The position numbers and the translations under genes were made by a program. This document shows, piece by piece, positions 54,869-64,000 of a stretch of 64,000 nucleotides of DNA (position 1 is its first letter; each line of letters starts with the position of its first letter). The DNA lies in the NCBI RefSeq assembly GCF_025643595.1, contig NZ_CP102826.1:1178001-1242000 (forward strand), written 5' to 3'. A model generated the notes under the pieces. That model was not told the DNA's origin. It was given only the letters and a program-made list of their open reading frames with translations, and did no database searches. The stretch is from Saccharopolyspora rosea. GTDB lineage: Bacteria; Actinomycetota; Actinomycetes; Mycobacteriales; Pseudonocardiaceae.

Positions 54869-56164
54869 ATGAGATCAGCCGATCCGCCACCCGGCTACGA
54901 CGAGCACGATCTCGCGCGGCTGCTCCCCGAACCGCCGAAGCTCGCCGTGCCCGCCGGGTCGCACTCCGACGACCGGTCCCCGTTCGCCCGGGACCGCGCA
55001 CGGGTGCTGCACTCCGCGGCGCTGCGCCGGTTGGCGGGCAAGACGCAGGTGGTGGGCCCCGAGGAAGGGGACGTGCCGCGCACCCGGCTGACGCACTCGC
55101 TGGAGGTCGCGCAGATCGGCCGGGGCATCGCCGACGCGCTGGGAGCCGATCCGGACGTGGTGGACACGGCGGGGCTCGCGCACGACATCGGGCACCCGCC
55201 GTTCGGGCACAACGGGGAGCACGCGCTCAACGACCTCGCCGATGGCTGCGGTGGTTTCGAGGGCAACGCGCAGACGCTGCGCATCCTGACCCGGCTCGAA
55301 CCGAAGCTCGCCGATCCCGACGACACCGGTCGCGGGCTGAACCTGACGCGCGCCTGCCTGGACGCGACGGCGAAGTACCCGTGGCCGAAGCGCGCCGGGG
55401 ACCCCAAGTTCGGGGTCTACGACGAGGACGTCGCCGTGTTCGGCTGGATGCGCGAGGGCGCGCCGCCCGGTCGGCGCTGCCTGGAGGCGCAGATCATGGA
55501 CTGGGCCGACGACGTCGCGTACTCGGTGCACGACGTGGAGGACGGGGTGCACTCGGGCCGCATCGACCTGCGCTCGCTGACCAGCCGCGAGGAGCGCGCC
55601 GAGATCGTCCGGATGGCGGCCAAGCACTTCTGGCCCGACGGTGCGCGCGACGCGGCGGGGCTGCTCGAACACGCCGGTGCCGAACTGGTCCGGCTGCCCG
55701 CCGTGGCCGCGGTGCTCGACTACGACGGGACGTTCCGCGCGCAGGTGGCGCTCAAGCAGCTCACCAGCGAACTGGTCGGGCGCTTCGTGGCCGCCGCCGT
55801 CTCCGGAACGGTGCGGCACGCCGGGGCCGGACGCCTCACCCGGTACCGGGCGGACCTGGTCGTGCCCGAACCGGTGCGTGCCGAGGTCGCGGTGCTCAAG
55901 GCGGTCGCGCTGCGGTACGTGATGAGCGATCCGCAGCGGCTCCGGATGCAGCAGCGGCAGCGGGAACTGCTCTCCGAACTGGTGCGGGCGTTGGCGGACC
56001 GAGCCCCGGACTCACTCGATCCGGCGATGGCCGTGTCGTGGTCCCGCGCGGCCGACGACGCCGGGCGGATGCGCGTCGTGCTGGACCAGGCGGCCTCCCT
56101 GACGGACGGTCAGGCGCTCGCATGGCATCGCAGGCATGTACGGAGCGGAACCAAAAGGGTGTGA
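54869..56164 (+). CDS. dgt: Deoxyguanosinetriphosphate triphosphohydrolase-like protein
   Basis: HD-domain dNTP triphosphohydrolase that converts dNTPs to nucleosides and triphosphate, probably controlling dNTP pools. The 431-residue protein has [19 protein letters not shown] and [19 protein letters not shown] with the HD metal ligands, and [17 protein letters not shown] as the second metal site. TAACCT (54856-54861) lies 7 nt before the ATG with no ribosome-binding site (leaderless type). Located just upstream of dnaG, as in mycobacteria. Confidence 0.92.
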   Translation: MRSADPPPGYDEHDLARLLPEPPKLAVPAGSHSDDRSPFARDRARVLHSAALRRLAGKTQVVGPEEGDVPRTRLTHSLEVAQIGRGIADALGADPDVVDTAGLAHDIGHPPFGHNGEHALNDLADGCGGFEGNAQTLRILTRLEPKLADPDDTGRGLNLTRACLDATAKYPWPKRAGDPKFGVYDEDVAVFGWMREGAPPGRRCLEAQIMDWADDVAYSVHDVEDGVHSGRIDLRSLTSREERAEIVRMAAKHFWPDGARDAAGLLEHAGAELVRLPAVAAVLDYDGTFRAQVALKQLTSELVGRFVAAAVSGTVRHAGAGRLTRYRADLVVPEPVRAEVAVLKAVALRYVMSDPQRLRMQQRQRELLSELVRALADRAPDSLDPAMAVSWSRAADDAGRMRVVLDQAASLTDGQALAWHRRHVRSGTKRV

Positions 56165-56371
56165 CATACGTCCGAAAGGGAGGAGTTGATCTGGCTTTTC
56201 TCGCAGAATGTTTACCCAGAGTGTTGGCCATCGGGCCGGCACCCGAGCCGGATCGTCCTCGCTCCGCGAGCGGGACCGCCCCGGAACCAGGTCCCAGGAC
56301 GACCCGCGGCTCGCATCCCCCGAAGTCGTCGCGGCGCGGTCCCCGCGATCGCCGTGCCGCAAGGAGTACCG

Positions 56372-56557
56372 ATGCCCAACCGGCACTACATCCAGAAGCT
56401 CGTCGTCGGCGGCGAACCGTACGTCAACTCCGACAACCTGGCCGACTGGGTGCGGGCCCTGCGCTGGCAGGACCCGGCCGCGGAGCGCGCCGCCCAGTAC
56501 ATCGCGCAGGAACTGCGCCTGATGGGGCTGTCGGACATCGAGGAATCGCTGCGCTGA
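56372..56557 (+). CDS. Small hypothetical protein
   Basis: A 61-residue soluble protein (PNRHYIQKLVVGGEPYVNS, then amphipathic helices) with no recognised family. ATG 56372 is preceded by AAGGAG at good spacing, and codon use is typical of its neighbours, so it is probably real. The open frame continues upstream to 56186 but that part lacks a usable start. Confidence 0.6.
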   Translation: MPNRHYIQKLVVGGEPYVNSDNLADWVRALRWQDPAAERAAQYIAQELRLMGLSDIEESLR

Positions 56558-56589
56558 CGCGCGTCGAGGAAGAGGGCTCCTGCGGTGGC

Positions 56590-56620
56590 CCCGGGCTGGC
56601 AGACTCGATTGCAGCCCGGG
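56590..56620 (+). terminator. Hairpin between small gene and serpin gene
   Basis: CCCGGGCTG (56590-56598) pairs perfectly with CAGCCCGGG (56612-56620) around a 13-nt loop in the 93-bp intergenic gap. It is a probable terminator stem without a U-tract. Confidence 0.5.
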
Positions 56621-56650
56621 TGACCGCCGATCAGAACGGAGTCCGCGGAC

Positions 56651-57745
56651 GTGACCGAACACCTCGACTTCAGCCTGTCCCTGCACCGCGCCCTCGCACC
56701 CGCCCCGAACCGGTCGTTCTGCTGGTCGCCGTACTCGGTGGCCAGTGCGCTCGGGCTGGCCGCGAGCGCGGTCGGCGGTGACACGCGCGCGGAACTGCTC
56801 TCGGCCCTGCGCGCCGAGCTGCCCGGTGTGCTGGAGGTGCTGGACTCGGCCGCCGAGCTCGACGACGCCGGGCGGGCCGAGCAGCCGGTCCTCGCCGTCG
56901 CCAACACCCTGTGGGCGCACGAGGAACTCCCCGTCCACGAGTCCTACCTGCGCGCCCTTGAGCGGTGGCCGGGCAACGCCCTGCGCAACGCGCCGTTCCG
57001 GACCGACCCGGAGAAGGCCCGCCGGCTGATCAACTCCGACGTGGCCGACACGACCCGGGAGCTGATCCCCGAACTGCTCCCGCCGGGCGCGGTCGATCCG
57101 GACACGGTCGCCGCCCTCGTCAACGCCCTGTACCTGAAGACGTCCTGGCAGGAGGCGTTCGACACCAAGGCCACCACCGCCCGCCCCTTCCACGCCCCCG
57201 ACGGCGACCGGGACGTGCCGACCATGCACGTCACCCGGCGCCTCGGCCACGCCGCGACCGACGGCTGGCAGGCCGTCGCGCTGCCCGCGGCGGGCGGCGT
57301 CGAAGCGGTCGTGCTGCTGCCCGACGAACCGCTGGAGAGCGCCGAACCCGCGCTCGACGCCGCGCGGCTGGGCCGGGTGCTCGACGCGCTCGGGCAGCAG
57401 CGGGTCGAACTCCTGCTGCCGCGGTTCGAGGTCGGCGGGGACGCCGAACTCCGCTCGTCGCTCGGTGCCCTCGGGGTGCGCGCCCTGTTCACCCCGGACG
57501 CCGACTTCTCCCCGCTCACCGACCGGCCGCTGCGGGTGTCGACGATGGTCCACCAGTCGGTGCTCAAGGTCGACGAGGCCGGTCTGGAGGGAGCGGCCGC
57601 CACCGCGGCGATGATGCGCCTGACCGCGATCGTGCGGGAGCCGGAGCCGATCCGGGTCCAGGTCGACCGGCCGTTCCTGTTCCTGGTCCGGCACCGCGAG
57701 ACGGGTGCGCTGTACTTCCTGGCACGGGTGGCGGACCCGAGCTGA
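56651..57745 (+). CDS. Serpin family protein (serine protease inhibitor)
   Basis: A 364-residue serpin, rare in bacteria. The fold is visible throughout: SPYSVASALGLAASAVGGDT (shutter region), NALYLKTSWQEAFD, PTMHV and the C-terminal DRPFLFLVRHRETGALYFLA. The reactive-centre hinge reads KVDEAGLEGAAATAAMM, with small residues as in inhibitory serpins, so conformational trapping of a protease is plausible. No signal peptide is seen, so it would act in the cytoplasm; targets are unknown. GTG 56651 is the likely start. Confidence 0.92.
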   Translation: MTEHLDFSLSLHRALAPAPNRSFCWSPYSVASALGLAASAVGGDTRAELLSALRAELPGVLEVLDSAAELDDAGRAEQPVLAVANTLWAHEELPVHESYLRALERWPGNALRNAPFRTDPEKARRLINSDVADTTRELIPELLPPGAVDPDTVAALVNALYLKTSWQEAFDTKATTARPFHAPDGDRDVPTMHVTRRLGHAATDGWQAVALPAAGGVEAVVLLPDEPLESAEPALDAARLGRVLDALGQQRVELLLPRFEVGGDAELRSSLGALGVRALFTPDADFSPLTDRPLRVSTMVHQSVLKVDEAGLEGAAATAAMMRLTAIVREPEPIRVQVDRPFLFLVRHRETGALYFLARVADPS

Positions 57746-57854
57746 CGGGCCCGGGGAGTCGACCCGGATCGGCTGCTCGTGGTGCCTCGACTTCGCAGCG
57801 CGGCGAGAGCCCGGACGTCAACGGCTGCGGAAGATCGACGGTCACCGCGTGGCA

Positions 57855-58760
57855 TCACTCGACGGCGCGGTTCTCGGTCAGGTGCGCGAGCTTGTCGGGA
57901 TTGGCGATGTCGTAGAGGGCGGCGATCCGGCCGTCCACGACCGAGATCGTGAGAACGTGGGCGTCCATGCCGAGCTCCGGGGCGCCCGGGTGGAAAAGAC
58001 CGAGGTCGCCGTTGACGAGCACCGGCCGCGCGTCGGTGAGCAGGGCGCCGTACTTGCGCAGCAGACCGGCCGCGAAGCGGGAGATCTTGTCCCCGCCGAC
58101 CACCGGCCGCCGGGAGGTGCGCCCCTTGCCGCCGCCGTCGCCGTAGAGCACGGCGTCCGGGTGCAGGACGCGGGCGATCGCGGCGACGTCCCCCGAAGCC
58201 AGGGCGGCCACCAGCTCCTCCAGTGCGCGCTGCTGCTCCGGCAGCGGCGCGCGCGGCGGCGGCTCGGCGTCGGCCATCGCGCGGCGCGCCCGCGAGGCGT
58301 GCTGGCGCGCGGTCGCGACACCGCAGCCCAACACCTCGGCGATCTCGGCGAAGGGCACGTCGAAGCCGTCGTGCAGCACGAACGCCACGCGCTGGTCCGG
58401 GGACAGCAGGTGCAGCACGCGCATCGCGGCGATCCGCAGGTCGTCGTGACCGGTGACGATCTCGGCGGGGTCGGCCTCCGCGGGGTCGACGACCGGTTCC
58501 GGCAGCCACGGGCCGACGTACTGCTCGCGCCGCACCGCGGCCGACCGCATCCGGTCCAGGCACAACCGGCTGACCACCGTCGTCAGCCAGGCGCCCAGGT
58601 CCCGGATCTGCGCGCGGTCGGTGCCGGACAGGCGCAGCCACGCCTCCTGCACGGCGTCCTCGGCGTCGGCGAGGCTGCCGGTCAGCCGGTAGCCGATGCC
58701 GACGAGACGGGCGCGGTGCAGGTCGAACTCAGCGGCGAGCGCGGTGCTGTCGGCGGACAC
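57855..58760 (-). CDS. ECF41-type RNA polymerase sigma factor (SigJ-like) with SnoaL domain
   Basis: A 301-residue extracytoplasmic-function sigma factor. Sigma region 2 (AEDAVQEAWLRL) and region 4 (LGCGVATARQHASRARRAM) are followed by a SnoaL-like C-terminal domain in place of a separate anti-sigma gene. The hallmark motifs of group ECF41 are all present: WLPEP between regions, DGGGK, and NPDKL near the end. These sigmas often control a nearby carboxymuconolactone-decarboxylase-like gene, which is absent here. GTG 58760 has CAGAAT 7 nt upstream (leaderless type). Confidence 0.93.
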   Translation of the reverse strand: MSADSTALAAEFDLHRARLVGIGYRLTGSLADAEDAVQEAWLRLSGTDRAQIRDLGAWLTTVVSRLCLDRMRSAAVRREQYVGPWLPEPVVDPAEADPAEIVTGHDDLRIAAMRVLHLLSPDQRVAFVLHDGFDVPFAEIAEVLGCGVATARQHASRARRAMADAEPPPRAPLPEQQRALEELVAALASGDVAAIARVLHPDAVLYGDGGGKGRTSRRPVVGGDKISRFAAGLLRKYGALLTDARPVLVNGDLGLFHPGAPELGMDAHVLTISVVDGRIAALYDIANPDKLAHLTENRAVE

Positions 58761-58825
58761 GCGGGCGATTCTGCACCAACGGGGACCTGCGTCGGTGGCG
58801 ATCATCGAACCCCTAGACTGGGACC

Positions 58826-60718
58826 GTGGCGGGAAGGATCCGGGAAAGCGACATCGCGGAGGTGCGCGACCGCATCCGGATCGACGATGTGGTAGGCGAA
58901 TACGTCGCGCTGCGCAACGCCGGGGGCGGCGCGCAGAAGGGGCTGTGCCCGTTCCACGACGAGAAGACCCCGTCGTTCAACGTGCGGCCCAGCCACGGCA
59001 CGTTCCACTGCTTCGGGTGCGGCGAGGGCGGCGACGTCATCGCGTTCCTGATGAAGATCGAGCACATCGGCTTCGTCGAGTCCGTCGAACGGCTCGCCGA
59101 CCGCGCCGGCCTCCAGCTGACCTACGAGGGCGGGCGCCCGGGACCGCAGCGCGACCGCGGCACGCGGGCGCGGATGGTCGAGGCGCACCGCATCGCCGCC
59201 GAGTTCTACGCCGAGCAGCTGCGCTCGCCGGAGGCGGTGAAGGCGCGGGAGTACCTCGCCGAGCGCGGGTTCGACGAGGCGGCGGCCGACCGCTTCGGTT
59301 GCGGCTTCGCCCCGTCGGGCTGGGACAAGTTGACGAAACTGCTGCTGGGCAAGGGTTTCGAGCTCGACGAGCTGATCAAGAGCGGGCTGTCCCGGGAGGG
59401 GCGCCGCGGCCCGATCGACCGCTTCCACCGCCGGCTGCTGTGGCCGCTGAAGGACCTCGGCGGCGACGTGGTGGGCTTCGGCGCGCGCCGGTTGTTCGAC
59501 GACGACCCGATCGAGGCCAAGTACGTCAACACCTCGGCCACGCCGATCTTCAACAAGTCCCAGGTGCTGTTCGGCATCGACCTGGCCAAGCGGGAGATCG
59601 CCAAGCGCCGCCAGGCGGTCGTCGTCGAGGGCTACACCGACGTGATGGCGATGCACCTCGCGGGCGTGCCGACCGCGATCGCGTCCTGCGGTACCGCGTT
59701 CGGCGACGAGCACATCTCCGTGCTGCGGCGGCTGATGATGGACGACGACGCGTTCCGCGGCGAGGTCATCTTCACCTTCGACGGCGACGAGGCCGGGCAG
59801 AAAGCCGCGTTGAAGGCGTTCGACGGGGAGCAGCAGTTCGCCGGTCAGACCTACGTGGCGATCACCCCGGACGGCATGGATCCGTGCGAACTCCGGCAGG
59901 CCAAATCGGACGCGGCCGTGCGCGACCTGGTGGCGCGGCGCCGCCCGCTGTTCGAGTTCGCGATCCGCAGCCTGCTCGGCGACTACGACCTGGACTCGGT
60001 GGACGGCCGGGTCGCCGCGCTCAAGCGCACCGTGCCGCTGGTGGCGCAGATCAAGGACCCGGCGGCGCGCGACGGCTACGCCGCCAAGCTCGCCTGGTGG
60101 GCGGGCTGGAACGACGAGAACCAGGTGGTGCGCCGGGTGCGCGAGGCGTCGGGCGCCCCGGTGAAGAACAAGCGCCGCCCGCGCCGCAACTCCGGCCAGC
60201 AGCCGCTGGGCATCGAGGTGGACCTGCCGAAGCGGCCGCCGCGGCACGACCCGCGCTGGTCGCAGCGGGAGGCGTTGAAGGCCGCGTTGCAGGTGCCCGC
60301 GCTGGCCGGGCCGCTCTACGACTCGCTGCCGGACGAGGCGTTCACCGAGCCCGCCTACGCCGAGCTGCACGGCGCGATCCTCGCAGCCGGCGGGACGACG
60401 GCCGGGCGCAGCGGTGCCGCGTTCGTCGACGCGGTGTCGCAGCAGTGCCAGAGCCAGGTGGCGCGATCGTTGCTGACCGAGCTGGCCGTGGAGCAGCTGG
60501 AGATCAAGTCGGTGGACGACCCGCGCTACGTGTCCGCGGTGATCGCCCGGCTGCAGGAGGGGCTGGTCAGCCGCCAGATCGCGGACATCAAGTCGAAGGT
60601 GCAGCGGATGTCGCCGCTGGACGACGCCGAGGAGTACAACGCGCTGTTCGGCGACCTGGTCGCCCTGGAGGGCTACCGCAAGGCGCTGCTGGAGCAGGCG
60701 ATGGGCGGGATGGAGTGA
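58826..60718 (+). CDS. dnaG: DNA primase
   Basis: Synthesises RNA primers for replication. The 630-residue protein has a CHC2 zinc finger (Cys41, His44, Cys62, Cys65 in CPFH...CFGC), a TOPRIM core with [13 protein letters not shown] and [17 protein letters not shown], and a C-terminal DnaB-interacting domain. TAGACT (58814-58819) lies exactly 6 nt before GTG 58826. It overlaps the next gene by 4 bp (GTGA). Confidence 0.96.
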   Translation: MAGRIRESDIAEVRDRIRIDDVVGEYVALRNAGGGAQKGLCPFHDEKTPSFNVRPSHGTFHCFGCGEGGDVIAFLMKIEHIGFVESVERLADRAGLQLTYEGGRPGPQRDRGTRARMVEAHRIAAEFYAEQLRSPEAVKAREYLAERGFDEAAADRFGCGFAPSGWDKLTKLLLGKGFELDELIKSGLSREGRRGPIDRFHRRLLWPLKDLGGDVVGFGARRLFDDDPIEAKYVNTSATPIFNKSQVLFGIDLAKREIAKRRQAVVVEGYTDVMAMHLAGVPTAIASCGTAFGDEHISVLRRLMMDDDAFRGEVIFTFDGDEAGQKAALKAFDGEQQFAGQTYVAITPDGMDPCELRQAKSDAAVRDLVARRRPLFEFAIRSLLGDYDLDSVDGRVAALKRTVPLVAQIKDPAARDGYAAKLAWWAGWNDENQVVRRVREASGAPVKNKRRPRRNSGQQPLGIEVDLPKRPPRHDPRWSQREALKAALQVPALAGPLYDSLPDEAFTEPAYAELHGAILAAGGTTAGRSGAAFVDAVSQQCQSQVARSLLTELAVEQLEIKSVDDPRYVSAVIARLQEGLVSRQIADIKSKVQRMSPLDDAEEYNALFGDLVALEGYRKALLEQAMGGME

Positions 60719-61254
60719 TCTCCTGGCTGCGTCGGTTCGTCGCCCGCCTGGGCGGCACGGCCGAGCTGCCCGGCGACTTCTCCGGTGCCCTCGACACCGA
60801 CGAGCACGTGTTGGCGGTCGCCCGCAGCGCCGAGGGGCCGCTGGTCGCCACCCACCTCGGGTTGTGGCTGCCGGAGGGCCGCCGCGTCGGCTGGCACCTG
60901 GTGAGCAAGGCGACGTGGGGCAGCGGTGCGTTGACACTGGTCGAGGCCGAGGAATCCGGCACGTCCGGGGACGCCGTGCTGCTGCGCGACCACGCGCCGC
61001 GCGAGCTCCGGCTCACCGAACCGGGGCGGCTCCCGGACGTGGTGCACGAGCGCGTGACGCGCTCGATCCGCACCCGGCACCACCGCGACCTCCCCGGCGG
61101 GGGAGCCTGGTTCGTGCAGCGCAAGGTGCCCGGCCGGGACGGGATCGTGCTGCAGGTGCGCGCCGACCGGGACGCCGACGAGTCCGCGGTGGCGGTGGCC
61201 GCCGCGGAGGTGGCCGACCGGCTGCGCCGCGCGAAACCGCCCGAACACGGCTGA
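60715..61254 (+). CDS. Conserved hypothetical protein downstream of dnaG
   Basis: A 179-residue soluble protein with a mostly beta first half ([40 protein letters not shown]) reminiscent of a small PH-like or beta-sandwich fold, and a C-terminal helix. No family is recognised with confidence. GTG 60715 overlaps the dnaG stop, so its expression is coupled to primase; a conserved gene in this position occurs in other actinobacteria. Confidence 0.75.
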   Translation: MISWLRRFVARLGGTAELPGDFSGALDTDEHVLAVARSAEGPLVATHLGLWLPEGRRVGWHLVSKATWGSGALTLVEAEESGTSGDAVLLRDHAPRELRLTEPGRLPDVVHERVTRSIRTRHHRDLPGGGAWFVQRKVPGRDGIVLQVRADRDADESAVAVAAAEVADRLRRAKPPEHG

Positions 61255-61285
61255 ATTCCGCTCGACAGCCCCGCACCGCAGCGAT

Positions 61286-61303
61286 ACAGTACGCGCGTAC
61301 TGT
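61286..61303. promoter_or_regulatory. Perfect 18-bp palindrome over the tam promoter
   Basis: ACAGTACGCGCGTACTGT is identical to its reverse complement. Its right end includes TACTGT (61298-61303), a candidate -10, and TTGGAGG follows directly as the ribosome-binding region of tam. Size and symmetry suit a dimeric repressor such as a TetR-type protein. No regulator gene is adjacent. Confidence 0.6.
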
Positions 61304-61316
61304 TTGGAGGTGCGGC

Positions 61317-62075
61317 ATGTGGAACCCGCGGGAGTACCTGGCCTTCAGCGCGGAGCGGGACCGGCCCGCGCACGACCTGCTCGCCCGGGTCCGCGCGGAG
61401 CGCGCTCGGCACGTCGTGGACCTCGGGTGCGGTGCCGGGAACCTGACCCCGCTGCTCGTCCAGCGGTGGCCGGAGGCCGAGGTCGAGGCGTTCGACTCGT
61501 CCCCGGAGATGGTGGCGGCCGCGCGGGCGCGCGGCGTCGACGCGCACCAGGCGGACGCCGGGGAGTGGAAGCCCCGCCCGGACACCGACGTCGTGCTGTG
61601 CAACGCCGTGCTCCAGTGGATCCCCGGCCACGTCGACCTGCTGCGCCGCTGGCTGCCCTCGATGTCCAGCGGTTCCTGGTTCGCCTTCCAGGTGCCCGGC
61701 AACTTCGACTCGCCGTCCTACACCGCGATCCGCGAGCTGGTCGCCGAACCGCGCTGGCGCGACCGCGTCGCCGGTGTGCTCCGCGCGGACTCGGTGCTGT
61801 CCCCGGTGGGCTACGCCGACGTCCTCGCCGACCTGGACGCGGAGGTCGACGCCTGGGAGACGACCTACGTCCACGTCCTCCGCGGCGAGAACCCGGTCCT
61901 GGACTGGGTCACCGGCACCGCCCTGCGCCCGGTCCGGGCCGCCCTGCCCGATGACGACTGGCACGCCTTCCGCGCCGAGCTCGCGCCCCGGCTGCGGGCC
62001 GCGTATCCCCGCCGCACCGACGGTCTGACCTGGTTCCCGTTCCGCCGCGTCTTCGTCGCCGCGCAACGCCGCTGA
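61317..62075 (+). CDS. tam: Trans-aconitate 2-methyltransferase
   Basis: SAM-dependent methyltransferase that esterifies trans-aconitate, a toxic by-product of the citric acid cycle. The 252-residue protein starts with [20 protein letters not shown] and has the SAM loop [31 protein letters not shown] and [16 protein letters not shown] at the C-terminus, all typical of Tam. ATG 61317 follows TTGGAGG. The promoter is overlapped by a perfect palindrome. Confidence 0.92.
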   Translation: MWNPREYLAFSAERDRPAHDLLARVRAERARHVVDLGCGAGNLTPLLVQRWPEAEVEAFDSSPEMVAAARARGVDAHQADAGEWKPRPDTDVVLCNAVLQWIPGHVDLLRRWLPSMSSGSWFAFQVPGNFDSPSYTAIRELVAEPRWRDRVAGVLRADSVLSPVGYADVLADLDAEVDAWETTYVHVLRGENPVLDWVTGTALRPVRAALPDDDWHAFRAELAPRLRAAYPRRTDGLTWFPFRRVFVAAQRR

Positions 62076-62141
62076 CCTGCTCGTTCGCCGTCCTCGATCG
62101 CCAAACCGGGGGGTGCTGGGGAGCGCGCTGCGGGCATGGGT

Positions 62142-62147
62142 TAGAGT
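62142..62147 (+). promoter_or_regulatory. Candidate -10 of the tRNA-Asn gene
   Basis: TAGAGT lies 43 nt before the mature tRNA 5' end. The leader between them contains GTCAGC and GCTGAC (about 62156-62176), which can pair and may help RNase P processing. Spacing is ordinary for a single-tRNA transcription unit. Confidence 0.5.
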
Positions 62148-62190
62148 AGTTCACGTCAGCGCGGCACAGGGCTGACGAACAGCAGAACAT

Positions 62191-62263
<73 letters not shown>

Positions 62264-62270
62264 CAGGGAG

Positions 62271-62300
62271 CGAAGCCCCGGGCGAGAGCCCGGGGCTTCG
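62271..62300 (+). terminator. Terminator hairpin of tRNA-Asn
   Basis: CGAAGCCCCGGGC (62271-62283) and GCCCGGGGCTTCG (62288-62300) form a perfect 13-bp stem with a GAGA tetraloop, followed by TCGTTG. This is the likely end of the tRNA transcript. Confidence 0.8.
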
Positions 62301-62894
62301 TCGTTGCAGGATCCGCGGTCGCGGCTCGTGACGACCGGCGCACCCGGTGGCTGAGAACTCGGGTGCGCCATCTCATCGGGGCGACCGAATGCGGAATAGC
62401 CGCCGAATTCGCGCGGAAAATGTCCGGGTGCGGAATGGGCGAGCATTTTCGCGAACGCGTCCGCTGTCGAACAACCGGCCATCGGATCGTTCGAACGCGA
62501 GGGGTCGGTCCACATGCGCTCCAGCCGCACCGGCCGCCGCCCGCCCGTGCCGGCGGGTCGGTGCGGACCGTGATCGGCAGGTCGCCGGGTGCGCAGCCGG
62601 ACGGCGGGCCGACGCGCCCGGGAGCATCGCGTTCGCTGTTCGCGAAGCCGTCGATCGCGGGCCGTCTTTCCGGCTCTGCCGGGCAATTCGGGGTGTACGG
62701 TGAATCCCGGTAGCGTCCGGTGTTCAGGCGAATGATCGCGTTCGGTGTCCGGGATTGTGCCGAGAGTGAACAACAAACGCGAGCATGGGCTCGCACTGCG
62801 GACATTCGCTACGGTGGATCTTGACCAGGTGTAGCTTGCCCCAATGGACGAGGTCGGGTCCCGAGACAGGTCCATTGTGGAGAAAGAGGGAGAC
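62301..62894 (+). other. Long intergenic region upstream of clpP1
   Basis: Nearly 600 bp without a convincing gene; the open frames through it have no family resemblance and run through the tRNA. It holds a 9-bp stem (GGCGCACCC 62337-62345 with GGGTGCGCC 62361-62369). Near its right end are the palindrome GCGAGC-ATGG-GCTCGC (62779-62794) and TACGGT (62810-62815), a candidate -10 for clpP1 with the palindrome over the -35 area. ClgR controls clpP operons in other actinobacteria, but I do not see its canonical site. Confidence 0.5.
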
Positions 62895-63524
62895 GTGACG
62901 CAGCACGTGACTGTTCCGGCGTCCGACGCTGGGTCGCTGTCCATGCGGACGGGGACGAACGGGCTGAATCTGACGGATTCGGTGTACGAGCGGTTGTTGC
63001 GGGAGCGCATCATCGTGCTCGGGACGCAGGTTGAGGAGACGATCGCGAACCAGATCTGTTCGCAGCTGTTGTTGTTGGCGGCGGAGGATCCGGATCGGGA
63101 TATTTCGTTGTACATCAACTCGCCGGGTGGTTCGGTGACGGCGGGTATGGCGATTTACGACACGATGCAGCTGGTCAAGCCGGATGTGGCGACGGTGGCG
63201 ATGGGGATGGCTGCGTCGATGGGTCAGTTCTTGTTGTCGGCGGGGGCGAAGGGGAAGCGGTTCGCGTTGCCGCATGCGCGGATCATGATGCACCAGCCCT
63301 CGGCCGGACTGGGTGGTACCGCGTCGGACATCGCGATCCAGGCGGAGATGTTCTCCAAGCACAAGCGGGAGATGGCCGAGCTGATCGCCGAGCAGACCGG
63401 CAAGTCGGTGGAGACGATCATCGCCGACTCGGACCGCGACCGGTGGTTCGACGCCGAGGAGGCCCGGGAGTACGGCTTCGTGGACCACATCGCGACCGCC
63501 GCGAACCTGCCGAGCAACGCCTGA
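62895..63524 (+). CDS. clpP1: ATP-dependent Clp protease proteolytic subunit 1
   Basis: A 209-residue ClpP serine peptidase that forms the mixed tetradecamer with ClpP2 in actinobacteria. Catalytic Ser is in [12 protein letters not shown] and His in [31 protein letters not shown] is conserved. GTG 62895 follows AGAGGGAGA; ATG 62844 in frame would add 17 residues. Codon use changes inside the gene: before about 63290 Leu is mostly TTG and third positions G or T, afterwards Leu is CTG and third positions mostly C. It is followed by clpP2 after 44 bp. Confidence 0.95.
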   Translation: MTQHVTVPASDAGSLSMRTGTNGLNLTDSVYERLLRERIIVLGTQVEETIANQICSQLLLLAAEDPDRDISLYINSPGGSVTAGMAIYDTMQLVKPDVATVAMGMAASMGQFLLSAGAKGKRFALPHARIMMHQPSAGLGGTASDIAIQAEMFSKHKREMAELIAEQTGKSVETIIADSDRDRWFDAEEAREYGFVDHIATAANLPSNA

Positions 63525-63568
63525 CCGCCACCTCGTCACGGACCCAGCAACGTAAGGAGTCACCCGCC

Positions 63569-64000
63569 GTGTCGTTCCAGCCCTTGCAGTCCCGGTACGT
63601 GTTGCCGTCGTTCGTCGAGCGCACTGCGTACGGGGTCAAGGAGTCCAACCCGTACAACAAGTTGTTCGAGGAGCGGATCGTCTTCCTGGGCGTCCAGGTC
63701 GACGACGCCTCGGCCAACGACATCATGGCGCAGCTGCTGTACCTGGAGTCCGACGACCCCGACCGCCCCATCGATCTCTACATCAACTCGCCGGGCGGTT
63801 CCTTCACGGCGCTGATGGCCATCTACGACACCATCCAGTACGTGCGCCCCGAAGTGCGCACCGTCTGCCTCGGCCAGGCCGCGTCCGCGGCGGCCGTGCT
63901 GCTGGCGGCCGGCACCCAGGGCAAGCGCGTGGCGCTGCCGAACGCCCGCATCATGATTCACCAGCCGGCCATCGAGGGCGTCTACGGCCAGGTCTCCGAC
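63569..64000 (+). CDS. clpP2: ATP-dependent Clp protease proteolytic subunit 2 (3' end outside window)
   Basis: The first 144 codons of the second ClpP subunit. [20 protein letters not shown] is the typical ClpP2 N-terminus; [34 protein letters not shown] with the catalytic Ser, and RIMIHQPA with the catalytic His are visible. GTG 63569 follows AAGGAG. It is in the same operon as clpP1; its codon use is the normal C-ending type. Truncated by the window edge. Confidence 0.95.
   Translation, partial: MSFQPLQSRYVLPSFVERTAYGVKESNPYNKLFEERIVFLGVQVDDASANDIMAQLLYLESDDPDRPIDLYINSPGGSFTALMAIYDTIQYVRPEVRTVCLGQAASAAAVLLAAGTQGKRVALPNARIMIHQPAIEGVYGQVSD

Noticed and set aside
62779..62815. ClgR operator at the clpP1 promoter
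   Set aside because: A palindrome (GCGAGC-ATGG-GCTCGC) is present but does not match the ClgR site as I know it, so it is reported only as a palindrome.

Overview
The window is very high-GC DNA with dense, short-spaced genes, many GTG starts and many 4-bp GTGA/ATGA gene overlaps. Protein content and gene order point to an actinomycete of the Pseudonocardiales; a Saccharopolyspora-like genus is my best guess but is not proven. The run phoH-ybeY-corC-(deaminase-like)-era-recO-uppS, then smtB/zur and glyS, then dgt-dnaG, follows the order I know from mycobacteria and relatives.

Layout. 1-4.2 kb: the end of an MFS transporter, then a RamB-like regulator divergent from isocitrate lyase (aceA), which ends in a strong intrinsic terminator. 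4.3-10 kb: mixed accessory and housekeeping genes (Uma2 nuclease, two GNATs, nitronate monooxygenase, MOSC protein, O-methyltransferase) and a VOC/ArsR pair sharing an operator. 10-15 kb: a valine-catabolism operon (mmsA, acyl-CoA dehydrogenase, 3-hydroxyisobutyryl-CoA hydrolase, mmsB). 15-16 kb: a secreted RNase Sa-like ribonuclease with a barstar homologue. 16-19 kb: a decayed IS110 transposase, then an XRE/MmyB regulator divergent from an SDR and a DsbA-like protein. 20-27.3 kb: two adjacent minus-strand genes that together encode five ADP-ribosylglycohydrolase modules, only two of which keep the complete metal-binding residues. 27.5-30 kb: an XRE-DUF397 regulatory pair flanked by two small Cys-rich proteins, with a perfect palindrome between the divergent units.

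29.9-36 kb is an assimilatory sulfate reduction operon on the minus strand: a 30-codon leader peptide, sulfite reductase, a tiny zinc-ribbon gene, cysH, cysD, a structured repeat, cysN and a siroheme chelatase. 36-50 kb is conserved core: hemW, hrcA, dnaJ, rsmE, hinT-like, phoH, ybeY, corC, era, recO, uppS. 49.5-52.5 kb holds the second copy of the structured repeat, then a permease/TIGR03943 pair with a Zur-like box, convergent with the smtB-zur operon. 52.7-62 kb: glyS, dgt, a bacterial serpin, an ECF41 sigma factor, dnaG, tam. 62.2-64 kb: tRNA-Asn and clpP1-clpP2, with clpP2 cut by the window end.

Two observations stand out. First, a ~200-bp element occurs twice (after cysD and after the YbjN-like gene), each time starting at the TAG stop of the upstream gene and in its sense direction. 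The copies preserve three hairpins, and in two of them bases that differ between copies change in complementary pairs, as expected for selected RNA structure. Second, at least 16 genes have an NANNNT hexamer 6-7 nt before the start codon, which predicts extensive leaderless transcription.
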